Part shown: positions 1-7,529 of the stretch, one piece after another | Layout of the letters: every line of letters starts with the position of its first letter | Position numbering within the stretch: the stretch's first letter is position 1 | DNA from: Lachnospiraceae bacterium | GTDB lineage: Bacteria; Bacillota; Clostridia; Lachnospirales; Lachnospiraceae | DNA: 29,413 bases | Direction: 5' to 3' | Assembly: GCA_900757145.1 (NCBI GenBank) | Contig: CAAEMT010000016.1 | Span: 1-29,413 of the forward strand | The notes under the pieces: model-generated | Told to the model about the DNA's origin: nothing | Seen by the model: the letters and a program-made list of their open reading frames with translations, nothing else | Database searches by the model: none | Program-made: the position numbers and the translations under genes

Positions 1-2045
1 GCTCTTGTCTGCATCTTTGCGATCTCAGGATATGTAACTGCAAGACGTACTCCACGATGTCCCATCATCGGATTGAATTCATGGAGACTGTCGATAATCG
101 CCTTGATTTGCTCTACTGTCTTGCCCTGGCTGTCTGCCAGCTTCTTGATATCTTCTTCTGTCTGCGGAACAAACTCATGAAGAGGCGGATCAAGGAAACG
201 GATTGTTACAGGGTTGCCCTCAAGTGCCTCATACAGCTTCTCGAAATCGCTCTGCTGTACCGGAAGGATCTTCTCCAGAGCAGCTTCTCTCTCTTCTACT
301 GTATCGGAGCAAATCATCTCGCGAAATGCATCGATTCTGTCTCCTTCGAAGAACATATGCTCTGTACGGCAAAGACCGATACCCTCTGCACCGAGCTCAC
401 GCGCCTTCTTTGCATCTGCCGGTGTATCTGCATTCGTTCTTACTTTCAGCTTTCTGAACTTATCTGCCCATCCCATGATTCTACCAAACTCGCCTGCGAT
501 CGTAGCATCCACTGTCGGGATAACACGGTCATAAATATTACCTGTAGAACCATCAATGGAGATCCAGTCTCCCTCATGGTATTCCTTTCCTGCCAGTGTG
601 AATTTCTTATTTGCCTCGTCCATAACGATCTCAGAGCACCCTGATACACAGCATGTACCCATACCACGGGCAACAACTGCCGCGTGAGACGTCATACCGC
701 CGCGGACTGTCAGGATACCTTCAGCAGCCTTCATACCTTCGATATCCTCCGGTGAAGTCTCAAGACGTACCAGAACAACCTTCTTGCCCATAGAATGCCA
801 GCTTTTTGCATCTTCTGCAGAGAACACGATCTGTCCGCATGCAGCTCCCGGTGAAGCAGCCAGAGCCTTTGCAACCGGTGTAGCACGAACGATCGCCGCT
901 CTGTCAAACTGCGGATGAAGCAGCGTATCAAGATTACGCGGATCGATCATGGCAACTGCCTTCTCCTCTGTAATCATCCCCTCGTCTACGAGATCGCATG
1001 CAATCTTGAGGGCAGCCTGAGCTGTTCTCTTTCCGTTACGCGTCTGAAGCATATACAGCTTCTTGTCCTCGATCGTAAACTCCATATCCTGCATATCTCT
1101 GTAGTGATCCTCAAGCTTTGCACAGATAGCTGTAAACTGCTCATATACCTCCGGCATTACCTCAGCAAGCTGAGAGATCTTCTGCGGCGTACGCACGCCT
1201 GCTACTACGTCCTCGCCCTGTGCGTTCATCAGGAACTCACCCATCAGATGTTTTTCTCCTGTAGCTGGATCACGTGTAAATGCAACGCCCGTACCGGATG
1301 TCTCACCCATATTTCCGAAAGCCATCATCTGTACATTGACAGCTGTACCCCATGAATACGGAATATCATTATCACGGCGATATACATTTGCGCGCGGGTT
1401 GTCCCAAGAACGGAATACGGCCTTGATCGCCTCCATAAGCTGCTCCTTCGGATCAGTCGGGAAGTCAGCGCCGATCTTCGCCCTATACTCAGCCTTGAAC
1501 TGATCAGCAAGCTCTTTTAAGTCTTCCGCCGTCAGCTCAACGTCCTGTGTAACACCTTTTTCCATTTTCATCTTATCAATAAGCTCTTCAAAATATTTCT
1601 TTCCGACTTCCATTACTACGTCGGAGAACATCTGAATAAATCTGCGGTAGCAGTCCCATGCCCAGCGCGGATTACCAGACTTTGCAGCAAGTACCTCTAC
1701 TACCTCCTCATTCAGACCAAGGTTCAGGATTGTATCCATCATACCCGGCATAGAAGCTCTTGCACCGGAACGAACGGAAACAAGAAGCGGATTCTCTTTG
1801 TCACCGAATTTCTTTCCTGTCACGCCCTCCATCTTCTCGATGGCTTCCATGATCTGATCCATGATCTCATCATTGATCTTTCTGCCGTCCTCATAATACT
1901 GGGTACAGGCTTCTGTCGTGATAGTAAAGCCCTGCGGTACCGGAAGTCCAAGATTTGTCATCTCAGCGAGGTTTGCACCCTTGCCGCCGAGAAGGTTTCT
2001 CATGGAAGCATTTCCCTCCGTAAACATATAAACCCATTTTGCCAT
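1..2045 (-). CDS. ppdK: Pyruvate, phosphate dikinase (C-terminus cut by window edge)
   Basis: PPDK interconverts pyruvate + ATP + Pi and phosphoenolpyruvate + AMP + PPi in the cytoplasm. In anaerobic Clostridia it usually runs in the pyruvate- and ATP-forming direction. About 681 codons are present of a usual length near 875, so the C-terminal part of the PEP/pyruvate-binding barrel lies outside the window. The start MAKWVYMFTEGNASMRNLLG is preceded by AGGAGG with a 9-base spacer. The N-terminal ATP-grasp region contains GGKGANLAEM and VSVRSGARASMPGMMDTILN. The swivelling phospho-histidine domain carries GGMTSHAAVVARGMG, with the catalytic His at about residue 454, in line with the well-studied clostridial enzyme. 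The barrel begins with GLCRTEHMFF. It follows pfp but has its own promoter and leader. The identification is very secure. Confidence 0.97.
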   Translation of the reverse strand, partial: MAKWVYMFTEGNASMRNLLGGKGANLAEMTNLGLPVPQGFTITTEACTQYYEDGRKINDEIMDQIMEAIEKMEGVTGKKFGDKENPLLVSVRSGARASMPGMMDTILNLGLNEEVVEVLAAKSGNPRWAWDCYRRFIQMFSDVVMEVGKKYFEELIDKMKMEKGVTQDVELTAEDLKELADQFKAEYRAKIGADFPTDPKEQLMEAIKAVFRSWDNPRANVYRRDNDIPYSWGTAVNVQMMAFGNMGETSGTGVAFTRDPATGEKHLMGEFLMNAQGEDVVAGVRTPQKISQLAEVMPEVYEQFTAICAKLEDHYRDMQDMEFTIEDKKLYMLQTRNGKRTAQAALKIACDLVDEGMITEEKAVAMIDPRNLDTLLHPQFDRAAIVRATPVAKALAASPGAACGQIVFSAEDAKSWHSMGKKVVLVRLETSPEDIEGMKAAEGILTVRGGMTSHAAVVARGMGTCCVSGCSEIVMDEANKKFTLAGKEYHEGDWISIDGSTGNIYDRVIPTVDATIAGEFGRIMGWADKFRKLKVRTNADTPADAKKARELGAEGIGLCRTEHMFFEGDRIDAFREMICSDTVEEREAALEKILPVQQSDFEKLYEALEGNPVTIRFLDPPLHEFVPQTEEDIKKLADSQGKTVEQIKAIIDSLHEFNPMMGHRGVRLAVTYPEIAKMQTR

Positions 2046-2075
2046 GTTACAATTCCTCCTAAATATGTAGTCAGT

Positions 2076-2117
2076 TTTCACCGCCAAAAAAAACCGGCAA
2101 TAAAAACCGGCGTGAAA
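2076..2117 (-). promoter_or_regulatory. Structured 5' leader of ppdK
   Basis: In the ppdK transcript TTTCACGCC (2109-2117) can pair with GGCGGTGAAA (2076-2085) with one bulged G. The enclosed loop contains the direct repeat GCCGGTTTTT twice. The two CCGG blocks can also form a small hairpin followed by a run of eight T, which resembles a weak intrinsic terminator competing with the outer stem. The pairings are visible in the sequence, but a regulatory role is inference. Confidence 0.35.
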
Positions 2118-2144
2118 CGACTTATTTTATTGTCGCACACATCA

Positions 2145-2172
2145 ATTTTATCATATTACTTCAAAAAGTCAA
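2145..2172 (-). promoter_or_regulatory. Putative sigma-A promoter of ppdK
   Basis: On the minus strand TTGACT (2172-2167) and TAAAAT (2150-2145) are separated by 16 bases, close to the vegetative consensus. Transcription would start near 2138 and give a leader of about 90 bases before the ATG at 2045. The position, after the terminator-like hairpin of pfp, fits an independent transcription unit. Confidence 0.6.
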
Positions 2173-2248
2173 ATGAATTTTTCTTTTTTTTGTATATTTT
2201 GACGTATTTTCCTATAAATACACTGTGAAAGTGCTTAACACAAAAACA

Positions 2249-2314
2249 CTGCTGCAATGCGCAGCCGGTGATACCGTTTGATATCTCTGCCCCGAACCGC
2301 AACTTTTGCAGCAG
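2249..2314 (-). terminator. Probable terminator downstream of pfp
   Basis: Reading the minus strand, CTGCTGCAA (2314-2306) and TTGCAGCAG (2257-2249) are exact inverted repeats and are followed by TGTTTTTGTG. The 48-base loop is long for a simple terminator but contains further self-complementary GC-rich sequence. It starts 16 bases after the pfp stop codon, so it probably ends the pfp transcript. Confidence 0.5.
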
Positions 2315-2330
2315 CAATTACGTTTAAAAT

Positions 2331-3572
2331 TTATTTAGCAACGACTTTTTTCAGGTGAACGAATCTCGGAAGGGAATTTTCCTTCTTCATCTCGATCTCA
2401 CCCTGAATCAGCGGAAGTGCATAGTCGATGAATGCATCTGTCACGTTGTTTCCGCGCTCGTTGATCCATTCTACCGGAACCTTCTTCTCGTAGTTTGCTA
2501 CAGAAGACAGATCCAGAAGATCCGGCTCACACTTGTAACCGGAAGCATCACGTGTACACTTGAAGCCTACCATCTTATCTGTCACACCGGCAACTGCCTC
2601 TTTTACTGCAGTCTGTCCAGCCATAAAGGACTCATCAGAGTCTGTCTGGGATGCACAGTGCTCTGCACATCTCTGAAGCAGAGAAAGCTCAATCGGACGA
2701 ACCTTAACACCCGGAATTGCCTTCTTCACTACATCTCCAAGTTTTGCAGCCAGACCGCCAAGCTGTGCATGTCCGAATCCGTCTGTTGCAGATGTCTCTG
2801 CCTCAGATACGAACTTGCCGTCCGCATAGTGAATACCCTCGGATACTGCTACGAGTACGTTCTGGTTCTCATTCCAGATCTTCTCAACATCCTCAAGGAA
2901 CTCGTCCATGTTGAAGTCAACCTCCGGAAGGTAGATCAGATCTGGTCCGAATCCTGTTACGCGTGCCAGAGAAGCTGCTCCTGCAAGCCATCCTGCATGA
3001 CGTCCCATGATCTCAACGATCGTAACCTGTCCCTTGTCATATACATGCGCATCCTGATAAACCTCTACAAGAGATGTCGCGATGTATTTTGCTGCGGAAG
3101 AGAATCCCGGACAATGATCTGTTCCGAACAAGTCATTGTCAATTGTCTTCGGAATACCCATTACACGGCACTCGTATCCAACTTTATTCATATATTTAGA
3201 AATCTTGTTGCATGTATCCATGGAGTCGTTTCCGCCATTGTAGAAGAAATAACGAACATCATATTTCTTAAAAATCTCAAGGATTTTCTTGTAATCTGTA
3301 TCATCTACATCCGGATCTGCGATTTTATAACGGCAGGAACCAAGAGCGGATGACGGTGTATATTTCATGATCGCCAGCTCTTCCGGATCCTCTTCATCCA
3401 TCACATACAGCTTGTCATTAAGTACGCCGACAATACCGTTTGCCGCACCATAAACCTTTGTGATTACATCAGAATCAAGACCTGCCTTGATTGCGCCATA
3501 GCAGCTCGCATTGATTACGGAAGAAGGTCCGCCGGACTGTCCGATGATCATTGCACCTTTTAATTCACTCAT
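2331..3572 (-). CDS. pfp: PPi-dependent phosphofructokinase (diphosphate--fructose-6-phosphate 1-phosphotransferase)
   Basis: A 413-residue PfkA-superfamily enzyme that phosphorylates fructose 6-phosphate in the committed step of glycolysis. PPi rather than ATP as donor is predicted from two diagnostic positions. The ATP-type GGDGS motif is GGNDS here (residues 113-117), giving Asp at the site equivalent to E. coli Gly104. The ATP-type PGTIDND is PKTIDND (141-147), giving Lys at the site equivalent to Gly124. The catalytic base should be Asp145, and MGRHAGW (189-195) matches the sugar-phosphate-binding motif. The N-terminal phosphate loop is IIGQSGGPSSVIN. Asn115 replaces the usual Mg-coordinating Asp of GGD. 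The start has AGGAGG with an 8-base spacer and its own promoter. The PPi donor is a strong inference from residues. Confidence 0.93.
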   Translation of the reverse strand: MSELKGAMIIGQSGGPSSVINASCYGAIKAGLDSDVITKVYGAANGIVGVLNDKLYVMDEEDPEELAIMKYTPSSALGSCRYKIADPDVDDTDYKKILEIFKKYDVRYFFYNGGNDSMDTCNKISKYMNKVGYECRVMGIPKTIDNDLFGTDHCPGFSSAAKYIATSLVEVYQDAHVYDKGQVTIVEIMGRHAGWLAGAASLARVTGFGPDLIYLPEVDFNMDEFLEDVEKIWNENQNVLVAVSEGIHYADGKFVSEAETSATDGFGHAQLGGLAAKLGDVVKKAIPGVKVRPIELSLLQRCAEHCASQTDSDESFMAGQTAVKEAVAGVTDKMVGFKCTRDASGYKCEPDLLDLSSVANYEKKVPVEWINERGNNVTDAFIDYALPLIQGEIEMKKENSLPRFVHLKKVVAK

Positions 3573-3613
3573 TTCAAAATCCTCCTAATGGTAAAATAAA
3601 TTATGATAAGAAC

Positions 3614-3633
3614 TGATGGAATCTCTTCCATCA
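3614..3633 (-). promoter_or_regulatory. Hairpin in the 5' untranslated region of pfp
   Basis: TGATGGAA and TTCCATCA form a perfect 8-bp stem with a 4-base loop, and an outer AACTGA/TCAGTT pair is possible. No T-run follows, and the hairpin lies downstream of the pfp promoter. It is therefore better read as a leader hairpin, perhaps affecting mRNA stability, than as a glyS terminator. Confidence 0.4.
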
Positions 3634-3662
3634 ATTCTCAGTTACCGTAATTTTCGCACATT

Positions 3663-3691
3663 ATTATAACAAAATTCCCTAAGCTTCGCAA
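3663..3691 (-). promoter_or_regulatory. Sigma-A-type promoter of pfp
   Basis: On the minus strand TTGCGA (3691-3686) is followed after exactly 17 bases by TATAAT (3668-3663), and TGT before the -10 gives an extended -10. Transcription would start near 3656, about 84 bases before the pfp ATG. It lies immediately after the glyS stop codon. Confidence 0.75.
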
Positions 3692-3694
3692 GGA

Positions 3695-5092
3695 TTAAAA
3701 CTCAAATTTCTTTTCAAAGTAAGCTTTCAAATCTTCAATCTTCACGCGCTCCTGCTCCATCGTATCACGATCACGCACAGTAACTGCTCCATCCTCCTCA
3801 GAATCGAAGTCGTACGTTACGCAGAACGGTGTACCGATCTCATCCTGTCTTCTGTAACGTTTTCCGATATTTCCTCTGTCATCAAATTCACAGTTGTACT
3901 GCTTTGCAAGCATAGAGTACACCTTCTCAGCGCCCTCATTGAGCTTTTTGGAAAGCGGAAGCACACCGATCTTTACCGGTGCTAGCGCCGGATGGAAATG
4001 GAGTACCGTTCTCATATCCGGCTTCTCCTGCGTTCCGATATTCTCCTCATCGTATGCGCTGCAAAGGAATGCAAGTACGACACGATCCGCACCAAGTGAT
4101 GGCTCTACTACGTACGGGATATATTTTTCCTTTTTCTCATCATCAAAGTAGGACATATCCTCACCGGATACATTTTGATGCTGTGTCAGATCGTAATCCG
4201 TGCGGTCTGCAATACCCCACAGCTCGCCCCAGCCAAATGGGAAAAGATACTCGATATCTGTCGTTCCCTTGCTGTAGAAGCAAAGCTCTTCCGGATCGTG
4301 GTCACGCAGACGCAGCTCATCTTCTCTCATACCAAGGCTCTTCAGCCACTCGAAACAGAAGCTTCTCCAATAATGGAACCAATCAAGGTCTGTTCCAGGC
4401 TGACAGAAAAACTCAAGCTCCATCTGCTCGAACTCACGCGTACGGAATGTAAAGTTACCCGGTGTGATCTCATTACGGAAAGATTTTCCGATCTGTCCGA
4501 TACCAAACGGCAGCTTCTTGCGGGAAGTACGCTGTACGTTTTTAAAGTTTACGAAAATACCCTGCGCTGTCTCCGGGCGAAGATATACCGTATTCTTGGC
4601 ATCCTCTGTAACGCCCTGAAACGTCTTAAACATCAGGTTGAACTGACGGATATCTGTGAAATTGTGTTTTCCGCAAGTCGGACACGGTACATTGTTGTCT
4701 TCTATAAATGCCTTCATCTCATCCTGTGAAAACGCATCGATCGGCTTCGGAAGCTCTATGCCTTTCTCTGCGCAGTAATCCTCGATCACCTTATCTGCGC
4801 GGAAACGCTCATGGCACTCCTTACAGTCCATCAGCGGATCGGCAAATCCGCCAAGATGTCCTGATGCCACCCATGTCTGCGGATTCATCAAAATTGCGCA
4901 GTCAACGCCGACGTTATACGGATTCTCCTGTACGAATTTCTTCCACCATGCGCGCTTTACGTTGTTCTTAAGCTCAACGCCGAGATTGCCGTAATCCCAT
5001 GTATTTGCCAGACCTCCGTAAATTTCGGAGCCAGGATATACAAATCCTCTTCCCTTCGCAAGCGCTACGATTTTTTCCATCGTCTTTTCCAT
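3695..5092 (-). CDS. glyS: Glycyl-tRNA synthetase, alpha2 (class IIa) type
   Basis: Charges tRNA-Gly with glycine for translation. The 465 residues match the homodimeric GlyRS family and not the alpha/beta tetrameric type. Visible elements are FVYPGSEIYGGLANTWDYG at the N-terminus, two Cys pairs (C90/C93 and C137/C140) that may bind zinc, the glycine-pocket motif RPETAQG (172-178), class II motif 2 FRNEITPGNFTFRTREFE (205-222), and motif 3 GADRVVLAFL. An ATG exists five codons upstream (5107) but has no Shine-Dalgarno. Those first codons themselves spell GGAGGAG just before the ATG at 5092, so 5092 is the likely start. It lies 42 bases after the lipoprotein gene and probably shares its transcript. 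No T-box leader is present. Confidence 0.95.
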   Translation of the reverse strand: MEKTMEKIVALAKGRGFVYPGSEIYGGLANTWDYGNLGVELKNNVKRAWWKKFVQENPYNVGVDCAILMNPQTWVASGHLGGFADPLMDCKECHERFRADKVIEDYCAEKGIELPKPIDAFSQDEMKAFIEDNNVPCPTCGKHNFTDIRQFNLMFKTFQGVTEDAKNTVYLRPETAQGIFVNFKNVQRTSRKKLPFGIGQIGKSFRNEITPGNFTFRTREFEQMELEFFCQPGTDLDWFHYWRSFCFEWLKSLGMREDELRLRDHDPEELCFYSKGTTDIEYLFPFGWGELWGIADRTDYDLTQHQNVSGEDMSYFDDEKKEKYIPYVVEPSLGADRVVLAFLCSAYDEENIGTQEKPDMRTVLHFHPALAPVKIGVLPLSKKLNEGAEKVYSMLAKQYNCEFDDRGNIGKRYRRQDEIGTPFCVTYDFDSEEDGAVTVRDRDTMEQERVKIEDLKAYFEKKFEF

Positions 5093-5134
5093 GTTTTTCT
5101 CCTCCATATCATTAAGCTGTCAGTAAATAAGCCA

Positions 5135-5842
5135 TTATTCCATCTCAAAAATAATGTAAACGAGTTTTGCCGCCTCCTGCTCTTCATACGATGCTTCCTT
5201 GCCCTTATAAACAGCATTTGACGGAAGGATAAGCTCTTCCTCCTGCTCCTGCGTCTCGCCTGTTGCATTTACGACATTCGAAGCAAGTACGTCTGCGTTT
5301 GCGCTGGTAAAAAGAACATTCCCCGGCACATGTACTTCCATCGGAGCACGCAGGATCAAAACCTGATCTCCCATCTGCTTGATGACCTCACTGCCGTCCA
5401 CCGCATCACTCTGAACAACGCCGTCGTTTACTTTCTTATAGGAAACATCGAATAGATATCCCGCAAGCTGCGCATTGATCATAGAGCCGTAATAAAGCTC
5501 CGTATTATTAAACTGTGCATAATCGTCCGCAGTCGCGTACTGCATCTGAAGATGGAACACGCCGTCCGTAAGTTCAGTCTGCTTCACTGTGATCGAGTCC
5601 TCACCGTTGGCAGCATTATACCTGCCCACCTCATCCGTGATCATCTGCTCAAGCTCGGCAGCATCATAATATGATTCGTCCAGTGATTCCTGTACGATTT
5701 CTGTGACAGAGCCGTCCTCTGCAATTGATATGGCAGCCGGCTCCTTGGGCGTCCACTTTTTCTGCTCCAGCATCTCACAGCCGCCAAGCAGCATCATCCC
5801 CGCAGCAAGCGCTGCGACCATCGATATTTTCTTAGCAATCAC
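5135..5842 (-). CDS. Predicted lipoprotein of unknown function
   Basis: A 235-residue exported protein. A short basic N-terminus (IAKK) and a hydrophobic stretch end in the lipobox L-G-G-C at residues 19-22. Cys22 should be lipidated, anchoring the protein on the outer face of the membrane. The mature part is acidic and rich in Glu, Asp and Ala, contains no recognisable catalytic motif and has no second membrane segment. The GTG start at 5842 is chosen because AGGAGG lies 7 bases upstream; a TTG at 5860 would place that ribosome binding site inside the gene. It lies between recO and glyS (gaps of 85 and 42 bases). I do not recognise the family and the neighbours give no functional clue beyond co-transcription. 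Confidence 0.8.
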   Translation of the reverse strand: MIAKKISMVAALAAGMMLLGGCEMLEQKKWTPKEPAAISIAEDGSVTEIVQESLDESYYDAAELEQMITDEVGRYNAANGEDSITVKQTELTDGVFHLQMQYATADDYAQFNNTELYYGSMINAQLAGYLFDVSYKKVNDGVVQSDAVDGSEVIKQMGDQVLILRAPMEVHVPGNVLFTSANADVLASNVVNATGETQEQEEELILPSNAVYKGKEASYEEQEAAKLVYIIFEME

Positions 5843-5927
5843 TGTCCTTCCTCCTAACAAATCTCATTTATTATACATAGAAATACCCGGTGTTTCAACT
5901 GTTTCTTTCTGAATCGTCCTTTTTTTA

Positions 5928-6593
5928 TCATATTGCATCTAAAACAAGCGTTTTCAGGATTGCCAATGACTTAAATTCACGGTCAATATTCTTTCTGTTG
6001 AAACGATCCTGTACTCTCCTGAATTCCGCAAATACTTCAGGAGCCAGCGTAAAAGTATATAATTTCCTGATCGGAGACTGTATCACATACGCAAGCGCAT
6101 AGCGTGTAGCCTCAAGAAGAGAAGTATCATCCGCTGCCTCATACGGATATTCTCCGTTTAGCACCATCGCTTTCATCTCAAAGATACACCGGATCAGCTC
6201 ATTATCAAGTTTTTCATTCATAAGAGCGCGCAGCGCCGCATAGAGAAGGTTGAGCATATCGGAACCGTCAAGATTCTCCCTCGTATAATACTCTGCCACC
6301 TCCATAAAATAACAGCCGTAGCATGCAGCCGTATAGTCCTCCCTGATCTCCATAAAATAATTGGATATATCTGCTTTCGAGAGCGTATACGCATTTCTTC
6401 CCTCATATACCGTAAATGTCCCGAAGGAAAACGGCGCGGCAGCGCCAAGCAGCGTACTGTTGGCTCTCCTTGCGCCGCGCGCAAATGCAGTGATCTTCCC
6501 GCGCTCCTTCGTCAGCATTATTATACGCCTGTCATATTCACCGGACGGCGCCGACTGCAGCACCATCCCCGTCACCTTAAGTGGTTCACTCAT
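5928..6593 (-). CDS. recO: DNA repair protein RecO
   Basis: RecO works with RecR (and RecF) to load RecA on SSB-coated single-stranded DNA and to anneal strands during recombinational repair. The 221 residues start with the typical OB-fold region: VTGMVLQSAPSGEYDRRI, then LTKERGKITAFARGARRANS. A helical C-terminal half includes YFMEVAEYYTRE. The family's usual four-cysteine zinc finger in the C-terminal domain is absent, and the protein is somewhat shorter than the common length of about 240-250. Translation starts 16 bases after era behind an AGGTGA ribosome binding site. The era-recO pairing is common in Firmicutes and supports the call. Confidence 0.9.
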   Translation of the reverse strand: MSEPLKVTGMVLQSAPSGEYDRRIIMLTKERGKITAFARGARRANSTLLGAAAPFSFGTFTVYEGRNAYTLSKADISNYFMEIREDYTAACYGCYFMEVAEYYTRENLDGSDMLNLLYAALRALMNEKLDNELIRCIFEMKAMVLNGEYPYEAADDTSLLEATRYALAYVIQSPIRKLYTFTLAPEVFAEFRRVQDRFNRKNIDREFKSLAILKTLVLDAI

Positions 6594-6609
6594 ATCTCAC
6601 CTGCTGCTT

Positions 6610-7518
6610 TTACAGTTCCTTTTTGTCGTAACCGAAATTTTTGATCATATAATCGCTGTCTCGCCAGTCCTTTTTCACCTTTACCCAGAGCTGTAAATTC
6701 ACCTTCATCTCAAGCATTTTTTCGATCTCGTATCGTGCCTGTGAACCGATCTTGCGCAGCATAGCGCCTCCCTTGCCGATGATGATCCCTTTGTGAGACT
6801 CCCTCTCGCAAATGATCGTTGCTTCGATATCCATAATCATTCCGTCGCGTCTTTCCGTCATCTTTTCAATTGAAACGGCGATTCCATGCGGAATTTCTTC
6901 CTCTAGGCAACGAAGCGCTTTCTCGCGAATCAGCTCCGCAGCAATCTGTCTTTGCGGCTGGTCTGTCACGGTATCGTCATCATAATATTTTGGTCCATAC
7001 GGAAGGTATTTAAAAATCGCCTGGATGACACGCTCCATATTAACACCGCGCAGCGCGCAGACAGGTATCATATCAGCAAACGGAAGCAGATCCCGATACC
7101 CATCCATAAAGCCTTCAATCTTGCTCTTATCTACCGTGTCAATTTTATTCATGATCAGTATAACCGGAATGTTCGCTTTCTTAAGCTGTGCCGCAATATG
7201 CTGCTCACCCTTTCCGATGTAATCCGTCGGCTCCACGAGCCACAAAACGACATCTACCTCTTTCAATGTACGCTCTGCCACGTTTACCATATACTCTCCG
7301 AGTTTATTTTTTGCCTTATGGATGCCCGGCGTATCAAGGAAAACGATCTGTCCCTGCGAAGATGTATACACGGTCTGTATCTTGTTTCGCGTTGTCTGCG
7401 GTTTATTAGAAGTGATCGCAATCTTCTGCCCGATCAGATGATTCATAAGTGTAGACTTACCGACATTCGGGCGCCCGATCAAAGTGGCAAAGCCCGACTT
7501 GAATTTTATATTTTCCAT
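6610..7518 (-). CDS. era: GTPase Era
   Basis: Era is a membrane-associated GTPase that binds the 3' end of 16S rRNA and helps mature the 30S ribosomal subunit. At 302 residues it is full length. The GTPase motifs are G1 GRPNVGKS (15-22), G2 QTTRN (41-45), G3 DTPG (62-65), G4 NKID (124-127) and a G5-like CAL. The C-terminal KH domain is shown by HKGIIIGKGGAMLRKIG. It follows the M16 peptidase gene by 11 bases with an AAGGGGAA ribosome binding site and is followed closely by recO, so the three are almost certainly co-transcribed. Confidence 0.97.
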   Translation of the reverse strand: MENIKFKSGFATLIGRPNVGKSTLMNHLIGQKIAITSNKPQTTRNKIQTVYTSSQGQIVFLDTPGIHKAKNKLGEYMVNVAERTLKEVDVVLWLVEPTDYIGKGEQHIAAQLKKANIPVILIMNKIDTVDKSKIEGFMDGYRDLLPFADMIPVCALRGVNMERVIQAIFKYLPYGPKYYDDDTVTDQPQRQIAAELIREKALRCLEEEIPHGIAVSIEKMTERRDGMIMDIEATIICERESHKGIIIGKGGAMLRKIGSQARYEIEKMLEMKVNLQLWVKVKKDWRDSDYMIKNFGYDKKEL

Positions 7519-7529
7519 TATCTTTCCCC

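Noticed and set aside
2355..3353. A 332-codon open frame on the plus strand opposite pfp
   Set aside because: It is rich in Cys, Leu and Arg in a way typical of the antisense of a coding strand, has no ribosome binding site, and pfp on the other strand is unmistakable.
3614..3633. Hairpin after glyS considered as the glyS terminator
   Set aside because: It lies downstream of the pfp promoter and lacks a T-run, so it is better placed in the pfp leader.
3573..3694. T-box leader for aminoacyl-tRNA synthetase or amino acid genes
   Set aside because: No AGGGTGGNACCGCG-type T-box sequence is present before glyS, pfp or pheA.
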